Part shown: in pieces, positions 1 through 7,541 of the stretch
How positions within the stretch are numbered: position 1 is the first letter of the stretch
How the letters are laid out: every line of letters begins with the position of its first letter
NCBI GenBank assembly: GCA_910586835.1
Contig: CAJUJU010000026.1
Coordinates: 1 to 47,201, forward strand
Origin: an uncultured Acetatifactor sp.
Lineage (GTDB): Bacteria; Bacillota; Clostridia; Lachnospirales; Lachnospiraceae
Direction: 5' to 3'
DNA: 47,201 nt
Translations under genes and position numbers: made by a program
Notes under the pieces: generated by a model
What the model was told of the DNA's origin: nothing
Seen by the model: only the letters and a program-made list of their open reading frames with translations
Database searches by the model: none

Positions 1-106
1 ATTGATTTTTCAAGGAGCAAATCCCATTTTTAATGTGGGAAGTTTGAGTTATTAAAAAGTAGTTAGCGGTTTAATGCTGCATAAAATTATTATTGGAGGC
101 GGATTT

Positions 107-538
107 GTGGATAATAAAAAAACGGACATAATAAACGATATGGAATTTGCGGCTTTATTTCAAAAATCTAAAGAGCTGATTGATAATGCCAGGAACAATA
201 TGGGACAGATGGCAAATGCAATTACGGTTATTACAAGTTTTTTACTGGGACATTATATTATTGAACAGGAACAACAGGGACAGGAACGTGCAAAATATGG
301 ATTGAAAGTCATAGATTCTCTATCCGCATATCTTACAGAAGAATATGGAAGAGGATTTTCTAGAAGTAATGTTGCGGGAATGAGACAGTTCTACATGACT
401 TATAAAGATAGAGAAAATGAAATTATCCAATCACAGATTGGACAATTGGGACAAGGAATCGGAATTTCTTATCAGAATTCCGGTTTGAAAAGTTGTCGGG
501 TGAGTGTAAATCAGAAGTTGCAAAGGAGTATTTTATGA
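107..538 (+). pseudogene. Truncated YhcG-like protein, DUF1016 N-terminal domain only
   Basis: The product resembles the N-terminal helical domain of YhcG/DUF1016 proteins, which normally continue into a PD-(D/E)XK nuclease domain and run to about 340 residues. Visible family features are the paired helices around 'SKELIDNARNN', 'IIEQEQQGQERAKYG' and 'LTEEYGRGFSRSNVAGMRQ'. The similarity stops near residue 115 and the frame ends at about 143 residues, so the nuclease half is missing. I place the start at the GTG at 107 because GGAGG at 95-99 sits 7 bases upstream. The upstream in-frame ATG at 74 has no such site. The last 4 bases overlap the next small gene. The region is AT-rich compared with the rest of the window. 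It is probably a non-functional remnant, although a stand-alone N-terminal domain cannot be ruled out. Confidence 0.7.
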
Positions 539-726
539 AATCAAGCAATAGAAATGATGGCTGGTTAACGGGAAGACTATATTTCAACAGGGAAGACAAA
601 AGAGTAATTATCAAGAGACCGGGAAGTGGGTTTGGCTATACAATGAATTTAGGAAATAAGTGGACATGGATTTTCAATATTATTTTTGTAATTATTATTT
701 TAGTTATATTAGTCAGTGTCCTTTAA
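535..726 (+). CDS. Small DUF5808-like membrane protein (63 aa)
   Basis: The short protein begins with a polar segment containing 'LYFNREDKRVIIKRPGSGFGYTMNLGN'-type sequence (about residues 17-42), which resembles the DUF5808 signature 'Y.NpdDpR.fVpKr.G.GwTlNfg'. It ends in one strongly hydrophobic helix (about residues 45-63). The ATG at 535 is preceded by AAGGAG at 523-528, a good ribosome site. A longer frame from a TTG at 493 has no comparable site. The start overlaps the last bases of the truncated YhcG gene. The function of DUF5808 proteins is unknown; the helix predicts an inner-membrane location. The gene is AT-rich like its left neighbour and differs in base use from the genes to the right. 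Confidence 0.6.
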   Translation: MKSSNRNDGWLTGRLYFNREDKRVIIKRPGSGFGYTMNLGNKWTWIFNIIFVIIILVILVSVL

Positions 727-807
727 AACAAGAATGTGTATCTGAACAAGCTGGATTCCATGCCGGAATTGATGTGGCCCGGCGTGCCGCAGCTGCTTCC
801 GCAATAA
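727..807 (+). pseudogene. Possible C-terminal gene remnant (26 codons)
   Basis: Directly after the TAA of the DUF5808-like gene the same frame stays open for 26 codons (ending 'MPELMWPGVPQLLPQ') and then stops. It has no start codon of its own in a useful position. Its codon use is richer in G and C than the AT-rich gene before it, which is why it looks like the tail of another, deleted gene. I do not recognise the family. It may also be chance. Confidence 0.2.
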
Positions 808-835
808 CTTTTTTTAGAAGGTAGAGGTAGATGAT

Positions 836-1555
836 ATGGATATTCCCAAAATGGTATTGTTTGATTACGGTCAAACACTTTTTGCAGAACAGGCATTTGA
901 CGGAGTAAAGGGAACGGAAGCTGTTTTACAGTATGCCGTAAAAAATAAATATCATTTGTCGGCAGAGCAGGTGCAGGCCAGGGCAAATGAACTCAACCAG
1001 GAATTGGGAAGGTTTCTTCCCGGGAAAAGACATGTAATGCAAATAGAAGTACCAAATACCATGTTTACGCCGTATCTTTATGAATCGCTGGGCATAGAGA
1101 TTGCACTGAGCAACGCTGAAATAGATACGGTATTCTGGAATGCTGCCGCTCCGGGAGTGCCGACAGAAGGGATAAAGGACTTTTTGGTATATTTGAAGAG
1201 CAAAGGCATCCGTACCGGCGTAATCAGTAATATTTCTTATGCTCCCGCTGTGGTTGCAGAGCGTATCAATCGAATGCTTCCGGAAAATGACTTTGAGTTT
1301 ATCATTACCTCAAGTAACTATATGTTTCGTAAACCCAATAAGAGAATCTTTGAGCTGGCTTTGGAAAAAGCGGGGCTGCATCCGGAACAGGTCTGGTATA
1401 TCGGAGATCAGTATGAATGCGATGTAAAAGGTTCTCTCAATGCCGGTCTGATGCCGATATGGTACATAGGCGCGATTGATCTGCCTTATACAGAAGATAA
1501 CGAGATTCTGACCATAACAGACTGGAAGGAACTGAGGCGGCGGATGGAAGAATAA
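836..1555 (+). CDS. HAD-superfamily hydrolase (239 aa)
   Basis: This is a cytoplasmic haloacid-dehalogenase-like hydrolase of the HAD-IA type, probably a phosphatase for a small phosphorylated compound. Motif I is 'LFDYGQT' (D10 nucleophile), motif II is 'GVISN', motif III contains K166 in 'FRKPNK', and motif IV is 'GDQYECD' (D191, D196). The helical cap lies between motif I and motif II (about residues 20-110). The usual second Asp of motif I (DxDxT) is a Gly here, a variant common in a HAD subgroup annotated only as 'HAD hydrolase'; it may change the acid/base step. The length is normal. A purine-rich stretch (GGTAGAGG) precedes the ATG. The substrate cannot be told from sequence. Confidence 0.8.
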   Translation: MDIPKMVLFDYGQTLFAEQAFDGVKGTEAVLQYAVKNKYHLSAEQVQARANELNQELGRFLPGKRHVMQIEVPNTMFTPYLYESLGIEIALSNAEIDTVFWNAAAPGVPTEGIKDFLVYLKSKGIRTGVISNISYAPAVVAERINRMLPENDFEFIITSSNYMFRKPNKRIFELALEKAGLHPEQVWYIGDQYECDVKGSLNAGLMPIWYIGAIDLPYTEDNEILTITDWKELRRRMEE

Positions 1556-1646
1556 TGGAAAGGGGAACATTTGATTTGAAAGGCAAAATGGGCCAAAGCA
1601 GGGTATGAGCCCAACATATAAAACGTAAAACAGCGGGAGGAATCGT

Positions 1647-2315
1647 ATGGCCCGGATTATGATAATTGAGGATGACCCGGATATTCGGGAGGAATTGACG
1701 CTGCTCCTGGAAAATGAGGGATATACTCCTCTGTCGATTGAGGAGTTTACAGATGTACCTGGTCAGGCAGCGCGGGAACACCCGGACCTGATCCTTTTAG
1801 ATATTGGTCTTCCGGGCAAAGACGGCTTCTCACTGTGCGCCGCACTGAGGAAAGCCATTTCCGTGCCGGTGATTTTTGTCACCAGTCGGGATGCCGGTGT
1901 GGATGAGGTGCGGGCGTTGAGCCTGGGCGGAGATGATTACATCACGAAGCCGTACAGCGTTCCCGTTCTGCTGGCCCGGATTAAGGCCGTCCTGCGCCGA
2001 ACCGGAGGCGGATCGGAAGCTGCTGATGTTCTGGAGGCTTGTGGGCTTTGTCTGACTCTGACCAAAGGAGTTGTATCGGCCAACGGGAAAACTGCGGAAT
2101 TGACCAGAAATGAGCTGCAAATATTAGCTTGCTTGATGGCTCACGCCGGGAAAATTGTTTCCAGAGGCGATCTGATTGATACGCTGTGGGATAATCAGAT
2201 TTATATTGACGACAACACCCTCAGTGTTAACATGACCAGGCTCCGCGCAAAACTGGCGGAGCTGGGTTTGCCTGACGCTGTCAAAACACGTCGGGGAATG
2301 GGGTATCAGCTATGA
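1647..2315 (+). CDS. OmpR-family response regulator of a Bce-like module
   Basis: The receiver domain (about residues 1-115) has the acidic pair near residues 9-10, the phospho-acceptor D52 in 'LILLDIGLP', the Thr of 'FVTSRD' and the Lys of 'YITKPYS'. The C-terminal winged helix (about 130-222) ends in the typical 'VKTRRGMGYQL'. GGGAGG at 1635-1640 fixes the ATG. Its stop overlaps the kinase start by 4 bases (ATGA), so the pair is translationally coupled. Order and types (regulator, short kinase, LolD/MacB-like ATPase, 10-helix permease) match BceRSAB modules, in which the transporter itself senses peptide antibiotics such as bacitracin and signals through the kinase. The likely target is the promoter in front of the ATPase gene, where a palindromic box is present. 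Confidence 0.9.
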   Translation: MARIMIIEDDPDIREELTLLLENEGYTPLSIEEFTDVPGQAAREHPDLILLDIGLPGKDGFSLCAALRKAISVPVIFVTSRDAGVDEVRALSLGGDDYITKPYSVPVLLARIKAVLRRTGGGSEAADVLEACGLCLTLTKGVVSANGKTAELTRNELQILACLMAHAGKIVSRGDLIDTLWDNQIYIDDNTLSVNMTRLRAKLAELGLPDAVKTRRGMGYQL

Positions 2316-3322
2316 CTTTGCGGGAATTTTTATCAGACCGGATGGGGCGGATCGCCCTCCAGTTAATCTGTGCCGGACTGGCGGCGTTATTCCTTTTTGC
2401 TGTGGGGACGCAGCCGGGTATTCTGGTCATTTTATTCCTGGTTCTTTTTTTGGTCTTTGCGGCAGCACAGATTTACGACTTCTGCTGTCAGTGCAGCCGT
2501 CTTCGGGAGTTGGAGGCCATTTGGGACGGCCTGGATCAGAAATATTTGTTTGCGGAGTGTGTCCCGCCGCCCAAAGGCGTTTATGAGCGTCGGCTCTTTG
2601 ACTTGACTCGCCGGGCAGGGCGGGCCATGACTGGGGCGGTTTCTGATGCGGAAGCCTCTCAGCGGGAGTACCGGGAGTATGTGGAACGCTGGGTGCATGA
2701 GATCAAGGCCCCCATCACCGCCGCCCGGTTGATCTGCCGGGGGCTGGATGGGGATACCCGCCGGAAGCTGACAGCGGAGCTTGCGCAGATCGAGGCCAAT
2801 ATAGAGCGGGCCTTGTTTTACGCACGGGCAGAAAACCCGGAGCAGGACTGTCTGTTCCGGCAGGTGAATCTGGGGGAAATTGCCTTCCAGGCGATTGAAA
2901 ACCATCGTTCCCTGCTGATTCAAAGCGGCGTCCGGGTGGAAACAGAGAATTTGAATGACACCGTCTATACCGATGAAAAGTGGGCAGTCTTTATTTTGGG
3001 ACAACTACTTCAAAATGCGGCCCGCTATCGGGGAGACGAACCGGTGGTCACTCTCTCCGCAAAACCGCTGGGGAAACAGGTTCGGTTTATCATTCAGGAC
3101 AATGGCATCGGTATCCCGGCTCATGAACTGCCCCGTGTGTTTGACCGGGGATTTACCGGCAGTAACGGGCGAAGTCGGGGAGGTTCTACCGGCATGGGAT
3201 TGTACCTGTGTAAAAAACTGGCTTCTTTTATGGATTTGGGGCTGCATATTGTTTCGCGGGAGGGGGAAGGAACAGCGGTAACGCTGACCTTTCCCGCAAG
3301 GGAGAATCTTACAAAACCGTAA
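2312..3322 (+). CDS. Intramembrane-sensing (BceS-like) histidine kinase
   Basis: The 336-residue membrane kinase has only two closely spaced hydrophobic helices near residues 12-30 and 35-52 and almost no extracellular loop, the hallmark of BceS-type kinases that rely on their transporter for sensing. The H-box is 'RWVHEIKAPIT' with H129. The N-box is 'LGQLLQNAARY', followed by 'DNGIGI' and 'STGMGLYLCKKLA' ATP-binding motifs. It partners with the overlapping response regulator upstream and the ATPase-permease pair downstream. The last codons (3308-3322) also form half of an inverted repeat that looks like a Bce-type regulator box, so coding sequence and operator overlap here. Confidence 0.9.
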   Translation: MTLREFLSDRMGRIALQLICAGLAALFLFAVGTQPGILVILFLVLFLVFAAAQIYDFCCQCSRLRELEAIWDGLDQKYLFAECVPPPKGVYERRLFDLTRRAGRAMTGAVSDAEASQREYREYVERWVHEIKAPITAARLICRGLDGDTRRKLTAELAQIEANIERALFYARAENPEQDCLFRQVNLGEIAFQAIENHRSLLIQSGVRVETENLNDTVYTDEKWAVFILGQLLQNAARYRGDEPVVTLSAKPLGKQVRFIIQDNGIGIPAHELPRVFDRGFTGSNGRSRGGSTGMGLYLCKKLASFMDLGLHIVSREGEGTAVTLTFPARENLTKP

Positions 3323-3323
3323 G
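3308..3323 (+). promoter_or_regulatory. Bce-type regulator box overlapping the kinase stop codon
   Basis: CTTAC-N6-GTAAG forms an inverted repeat; read as TTACA-N4-CGTAA it matches the BceR-type consensus TnACA-N4-TGTAA at all but one position. In BceRSAB loci the regulator controls a promoter between the kinase and ATPase genes, which is where this box lies. A -10-like TATGAT follows at 3367-3372 with only a weak -35, as expected for an activated promoter. Binding is inferred. Confidence 0.55.
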
Positions 3324-3348
3324 CTAAATCAATATCAATTCGATAGTA

Positions 3349-3388
3349 CCTCCTTTGCATTTGATGTATGATTGAGATGCAAAGGAGG
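3349..3388 (+). promoter_or_regulatory. Perfect 12-bp hairpin masking the ribosome site of the ATPase gene
   Basis: Bases 3349-3360 (CCTCCTTTGCAT) are the exact reverse complement of 3377-3388 (ATGCAAAGGAGG), leaving a 16-base loop. The right arm contains the complete Shine-Dalgarno sequence AAAGGAGG of the gene starting at 3396, so on a transcript covering both arms the ribosome site is fully paired. A -10-like TATGAT (3367-3372) lies in the loop. Transcripts starting from it, near 3379, would lack the left arm and leave the site free. There is no U-run, so this is not an intrinsic terminator. Confidence 0.7.
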
Positions 3389-3395
3389 TTTGCTT

Positions 3396-4154
3396 ATGCT
3401 TCAGGTACAAAATATCGAAAAATATTACGGAAGTAAAAACAATGTCACCAAAGCTCTGGACCGGGTGAGCTTTGAGGTGGAGGACGGAGAGTTCTTAGCT
3501 ATCATGGGCGCGTCAGGCAGCGGTAAAACTACCCTGCTCAACTGCATCTCCACCATCGACACCATCAGTGCAGGTAAAATTCTGCTGGATGGAATGAGTA
3601 TAGCCGATCTCGGTGAGGAGGAACTGGCGAAATTCCGTCGGGAACGGCTGGGATTTGTGTTTCAGGACTTCAATCTGCTTGACACCCTGACCGTTGAGGA
3701 AAACATCGGGCTGGCCCTCTCTTTAAATCACCAGAATCCCGGAACCGTGCAGAACCGGGTGCGGGAGGTGGCCGGGAAGCTTGGGATCACAGACATTTTG
3801 ACTAAATTTCCTTATCAGGTTTCCGGCGGACAGAAGCAGCGGGCTGCCTGCGCACGGGCGATGGTGGCGGGGCAGTCTCTGTTGTTGGCGGACGAACCCA
3901 CCGGTGCATTGGACTCCAGGGCATCCAAAAATCTGCTGAAGATTATGACTGCGATGAATCAGGATATGGGGGCCACTATCCTGATGGTCACCCATGACGC
4001 TTACAGCGCCAGTTACGCCGGGCGGGTGCTGTTCCTGAAGGATGGCCGGGTGTTCAACGAACTGCTGCGGGGAGAGCGGGGAAGGTCGGCATTTTACCAC
4101 GAAATTTTGGATGTCCTTGCTGCGCTGGGAGGTGATATCAGTGACGTTATCTAA
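3396..4154 (+). CDS. ABC transporter ATPase, BceA/LolD-like
   Basis: This 252-residue ATPase powers the adjacent permease. It has Walker A 'GASGSGKTT', signature 'VSGGQKQR', Walker B and D-loop 'LLADEPTGALD' and the switch His in 'MVTHD'. The family removes or detaches peptide antibiotics from their lipid targets and transmits flux information to the kinase. I take the ATG at 3396, which has AAAGGAGG 7 bases upstream; an in-frame TTG-type start further upstream would fall inside the hairpin loop. The 3' end overlaps the permease start by 14 bases. Translation is probably regulated by the masking hairpin described at 3349-3388. Confidence 0.92.
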   Translation: MLQVQNIEKYYGSKNNVTKALDRVSFEVEDGEFLAIMGASGSGKTTLLNCISTIDTISAGKILLDGMSIADLGEEELAKFRRERLGFVFQDFNLLDTLTVEENIGLALSLNHQNPGTVQNRVREVAGKLGITDILTKFPYQVSGGQKQRAACARAMVAGQSLLLADEPTGALDSRASKNLLKIMTAMNQDMGATILMVTHDAYSASYAGRVLFLKDGRVFNELLRGERGRSAFYHEILDVLAALGGDISDVI

Positions 4155-6093
4155 ACTGTCTCTTAGAAACGCCAGGCGGCAGGCGAGAGATTATCTGGTG
4201 TACTTTGTCACTGTAGTGATGGCCGCAGCACTGCTGTATTCCTTCAATGGCCTGGTGTTTTCCAGGGAAGTCCAACAGCTTTCGGAAGCGATGAACACAC
4301 TGCCTTTTGTGATCATCCTGGCCAGCATTGTTGTTGTGTGCATCTTTGGCTGGCTGGTAAGCTATGCCACCGGTTTCATGCTTTCCCGCCGGAGCCGGGA
4401 ATTAGGAACCTATATCCTGGTGGGTTTGACAAACGAACAGGTTGCCCGACTGTTCTTTCTGGAAAACCTGGCGGTGGGCGGTGCAGCCCTGGCGCTGGGA
4501 CTGGTGCTGGGTGGAGTGCTTTACCAGATTTTGCGGGCGATTCTGTTTGCGATGTTCAACCTGCCGTATCATTTTGCCATGGCACTCTCTTTCCCGGCGG
4601 CAGGGCTGACTCTGTTTTATTTCGCATTGATTTACCTTCATGCCCTTCGGAAAAGCAGAAAGCGTATCCGGAAGATGAAGATCTATGATCTCATTTACTT
4701 TGACCGGCAGAATGAAGGTGCGGCTGTCCCGGCCGGAAAACTGCGCCGCTGGATGTTTGGTGTTTCCATTCTGCTGGGCGTGGCGGGGACGGCTTTGCTG
4801 ATGGCCGGTGATTTGATAACCGGCATTATCGGGGCAGGGGGGCTGCTTGCTGCTCTGTTTGGCTTTTTTCTCAGCTTTGCCTCCGGCGTTCCCGCTTTTT
4901 TTGAGAAACGTCCTGTCCGGAAATATCAGGGGCAGACCCTGCTGGTTTTCCGCACGCTTACCTCGAAGCTTGCCACCATGGGGACTGTTATGGCAGTGAT
5001 TTCTGTCATCTTCACCGCTACACTGCTCACCGAAGGAAGCGGGCTGGTATTTAACGGCATTTTTCGGGGCAGGGCGGCGGAAACCGCCTGTTTTGATCTT
5101 TATTTTGGAATTGAGGGAAAGAACCGGAACCCTGGTTCTTATCTGGAATATATTGACGAGAATATTCCGGTAGAGCAGTCGGTTTTGTATCAGGTTTATC
5201 TGAGTGACAGTTCCCAGGTGCAGGATTACGTCAGCAGCCGAACTGTCTATTATTACTATAATTATGACCGGGATCCCGTCCTTTGCTGGAGCGACTATGC
5301 TGCGCTGCGCTCTGTTGCGGGTTATCCGGCAGTGGAGATGGAGCCGGGGCAGTACCTGATCCACTGTATGACATATTTGGAAGAGCCGCTGCGGGACTAT
5401 GACCAGCCAATTACCCTGGGGAATGTGACTCTGACCCCGGGAAGCATCTGCACGGAGCATCTCTCCCAAAGCCTGGGTGTGGGTAATGGCCGGGGTTATA
5501 TTCTGGTAGTCCCGGACGAGGCGGTGGCGGGGCAGACGGTACATCATCTGGCCTATGCCGCAAAGACGCTCCAGCCGGTTTCTGCGCAGCAGTATGAAGC
5601 ACTGACCAATATGGCCGCCATGGAATACGATCAGCAGGAGTCCCCTGTTGGGTATGCTTTTGTAACCACAAAGGCTAACGAGGCTGCACAGGTGGCGATT
5701 CAGACCAGTCTCCTGGTGTTTCCTGTATTTTATCTGGCTTTGGCTCTCAGCATGACTGCCGCCACAATTTTGACCATTCAACAGCTCAGTGAAACAGACC
5801 GCTACCGGCGGCAATTTATTCTGCTTCGAAAATTGGGTATGGACCGGCAGGAGATGGAGCGTGCTCTGGATCATCAGTTTGCCCTCTATTACGCTATGCC
5901 CGCCGTTCCTCCGATTCTGATTGCTGTTCCATGCATCTTCCATATGGCAATGCTTCCGGAGCCGGGCGTCATGGAAGGGATGAGCAGTCCCATGGTCATT
6001 GTGGCGTTCTCGCTGGCGCTGTTTTTTCTGATTTATGCAATTTATATTCTGCTGGCTCATACCAGCCTGAAGCGGAGCGTACTGCCGGAATAA
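4141..6093 (+). CDS. BceB/FtsX-type ABC permease (650 aa)
   Basis: The inner-membrane permease has the BceB plan: first helix near residues 18-36, an FtsX-like block of helices, a large extracellular domain (about residues 310-520) between late helices, then three C-terminal helices. The length, 650 residues, is typical. The extracellular domain is the substrate sensor in this family. I start it at GTG 4141 ('MTLSKLSLRNARRQ'), with GGGAGG at 4127-4132 giving normal spacing. A longer frame reaching back to 4042 only reads through the ATPase gene in another frame. The start overlaps the ATPase stop by 14 bases, which implies coupling. The role is probably resistance to a cell-wall-active peptide; the specific drug cannot be predicted. 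Confidence 0.9.
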   Translation: MTLSKLSLRNARRQARDYLVYFVTVVMAAALLYSFNGLVFSREVQQLSEAMNTLPFVIILASIVVVCIFGWLVSYATGFMLSRRSRELGTYILVGLTNEQVARLFFLENLAVGGAALALGLVLGGVLYQILRAILFAMFNLPYHFAMALSFPAAGLTLFYFALIYLHALRKSRKRIRKMKIYDLIYFDRQNEGAAVPAGKLRRWMFGVSILLGVAGTALLMAGDLITGIIGAGGLLAALFGFFLSFASGVPAFFEKRPVRKYQGQTLLVFRTLTSKLATMGTVMAVISVIFTATLLTEGSGLVFNGIFRGRAAETACFDLYFGIEGKNRNPGSYLEYIDENIPVEQSVLYQVYLSDSSQVQDYVSSRTVYYYYNYDRDPVLCWSDYAALRSVAGYPAVEMEPGQYLIHCMTYLEEPLRDYDQPITLGNVTLTPGSICTEHLSQSLGVGNGRGYILVVPDEAVAGQTVHHLAYAAKTLQPVSAQQYEALTNMAAMEYDQQESPVGYAFVTTKANEAAQVAIQTSLLVFPVFYLALALSMTAATILTIQQLSETDRYRRQFILLRKLGMDRQEMERALDHQFALYYAMPAVPPILIAVPCIFHMAMLPEPGVMEGMSSPMVIVAFSLALFFLIYAIYILLAHTSLKRSVLPE

Positions 6094-6162
6094 TGCGGCG
6101 GCAGGCAATGCGTCGGTATGCTGACCATAAAGGACGGGGGAACGCCCTGGGCAAATTTTGCC

Positions 6163-6191
6163 TTGCAAACAACAAAGGATACTGTTAAAAT
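6163..6191 (+). promoter_or_regulatory. Sigma-A-type promoter
   Basis: TTGCAA (6163-6168) and TAAAAT (6186-6191) are separated by 17 bases and stand 35 bases before the next small gene. Confidence 0.5.
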
Positions 6192-6225
6192 AGGCAGGAA
6201 GGGCAGGTGGCTGTCAGTGAGAAGA

Positions 6226-6456
6226 ATGGAATTTAAAATGGAGCGTCAGGGGCTTTTGCAGGTGGGGCAGCAGATCACGGTGACGGAGGGAGTGCTTCCC
6301 AGCAATTACTATTACACCATCGACCCCTCGCTTGCCATGTCTGCCAATATTCCTTTCCGGAACAGATTAAAGAGCCGGGAAGGGACAGTGACGGATATCG
6401 TGGAGAATGCCAGAGGCTTTTATGTCACGGCTGAGTTTGACGAGGACGAGCCGTAG
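6226..6456 (+). CDS. Conserved-looking small hypothetical protein (76 aa)
   Basis: I do not recognise a named family. The protein from ATG 6226 is soluble and mixed alpha/beta in character, with a central 'LPSNYYYTIDPSLAMS' stretch and a very acidic C-terminus ('EFDEDEP'). The frame is open further upstream (to 6118), but a promoter at 6163-6191 and the purine-rich GTGAGAAGA before 6226 favour the shorter form. A second ATG at 6238 is also possible. It stands alone between the Bce-like permease and the RidA gene. The stretch after it (6457-6570) contains a perfect 8-bp hairpin at 6485-6505 but no U-run. Confidence 0.5.
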   Translation: MEFKMERQGLLQVGQQITVTEGVLPSNYYYTIDPSLAMSANIPFRNRLKSREGTVTDIVENARGFYVTAEFDEDEP

Positions 6457-6484
6457 GGAGCCGTCCGAAGGCAAGGCGGTTTTT

Positions 6485-6505
6485 CCGGGAAACTGATTTT
6501 CCCGG
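6485..6505. other. Perfect 8-bp intergenic hairpin
   Basis: CCGGGAAA at 6485-6492 pairs with TTTCCCGG at 6498-6505 around a 5-base loop. Neither strand has a T-run after it, so it is not a typical intrinsic terminator; it may stabilise or process the transcript leading to the RidA gene. Confidence 0.4.
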
Positions 6506-6570
6506 TCTCTGCCACAGGCGGGGAACGGGATCGGTGAGAGCCAAAAGGCGGAAAGAAGAGGAGAGAGCGT

Positions 6571-6945
6571 ATGTTAAAAAAAGTGGTAACGGACAAGGCT
6601 CCGGCGGCAATCGGGCCTTATTCCCAGGGGATCATTGTAAACGGTATGCTTTTTGCGTCAGGGCAGATTCCCATCGACCCTGCCACAGGGGAGATCGAGG
6701 GGACGGACATTACGGCCCAGGCAGAGCGGGTGTGCAAAAATATCGGTGAGCTGCTTTCGGCGGCCGGAACAGATTACACAAGAGTGGCAAAGACCTCCTG
6801 CTTTCTGGCGGATATGAGTGATTTTGCAGCCTTTAACGAGGTCTACGCGAGGTATTTTACGGAGAAGCCGGCCAGAAGCTGTGTGGCGGTAAAGACGCTT
6901 CCCAAGAATGTGCTTTGCGAGATAGAGGTAATTGCAGAGGTTTAA
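6571..6945 (+). CDS. ridA: RidA family enamine/imine deaminase
   Basis: The 124-residue protein aligns along its whole length with the RidA/YjgF/Rid family: 'APAAIGPYSQGI' near the start, 'ASGQIPIDPATGEI', 'SAAGTDYTRVAKTSCFLADMSDF' and the substrate-binding Arg in 'ARSCVAVKTLPKNVLCEIEVIA'. The family hydrolyses reactive 2-aminoacrylate-type intermediates made by PLP enzymes and acts in the cytoplasm as a trimer. GAGGAGAG lies before the ATG. A strong terminator follows directly, so it is probably the last gene of its transcript. Confidence 0.95.
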   Translation: MLKKVVTDKAPAAIGPYSQGIIVNGMLFASGQIPIDPATGEIEGTDITAQAERVCKNIGELLSAAGTDYTRVAKTSCFLADMSDFAAFNEVYARYFTEKPARSCVAVKTLPKNVLCEIEVIAEV

Positions 6946-6949
6946 GAGC

Positions 6950-6977
6950 AGCGCCGCTTTTCCAAGCGGCGCTTTTT
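6950..6977 (+). terminator. Intrinsic terminator after ridA
   Basis: AGCGCCGCTT (6950-6959) pairs perfectly with AAGCGGCGCT (6964-6973) around a 4-base loop, followed by five Ts. Confidence 0.9.
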
Positions 6978-7043
6978 ATAACCTGACCACAATGGGAAAC
7001 TGAGCCGTGGTTGGGGAAGAATGCTTTGGTACGGGGGATAATG

Positions 7044-7541
7044 ATGAAAAATACGGTTGTGCTGATCGGAATGCCTGGGGCAGGCAAGAGTACGGTGGGG
7101 GTAGTGCTGGCGAAAAAGCTGGGCTGCCGCTTTGTGGATTCCGATCTTGTGATTCAGGAGAGATACGGCAGGCTGCTCCACGAACTGATCCGGGAGAAAG
7201 GAGTGGAGGGCTTCTGGCAGCTGGAAAATGATGTGAATGCATCCCTGGGAGGCGAGGGATGTGTCATTGCCACGGGGGGAAGCGCGGTATACGGCAGAGA
7301 GGCGATGGAACGTTTTCGGGAAAAGGGCACGGTGGTGTATCTGAAGCTGTCCTGCGGGGAGCTGGAAGAACGCCTGGGAGACCTGAACCAGCGGGGAGTG
7401 ACGCTGCGGCCCGGGCAGACGCTGAAGGATCTGTATGAGGAGAGATGCCCGCTGTACGAGAAATACGCACACAGGACGGTGGAGTGCGGGGAAAAAATGC
7501 TGCGGGAGATCGTGGATGAGATCGCGGGAGGATTGAAATGA
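7044..7541 (+). CDS. aroK: Shikimate kinase
   Basis: A P-loop kinase with Walker A 'GMPGAGKST', the shikimate-binding Asp in 'FVDSD', a 'VIATGGSAV' glycine motif and a lid region near 'RGVTLRPGQTLKDLYEERCPLYEKYA'. It would phosphorylate shikimate in the chorismate pathway. The third position of the usual GGG motif is Ser and the lid is variant, so a shikimate-kinase-like paralogue is possible. Two ATGs, 7041 and 7044, follow GGGGG at 7033-7037; 7044 has the better spacing. It overlaps the next gene by 4 bases (ATGA), implying co-translation with the transporter. Confidence 0.8.
   Translation: MKNTVVLIGMPGAGKSTVGVVLAKKLGCRFVDSDLVIQERYGRLLHELIREKGVEGFWQLENDVNASLGGEGCVIATGGSAVYGREAMERFREKGTVVYLKLSCGELEERLGDLNQRGVTLRPGQTLKDLYEERCPLYEKYAHRTVECGEKMLREIVDEIAGGLK

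Noticed and set aside
493..534. Upstream TTG start for the DUF5808-like protein
   Set aside because: The ATG at 535 has a good ribosome site; the TTG at 493 has none and lies inside the upstream gene.
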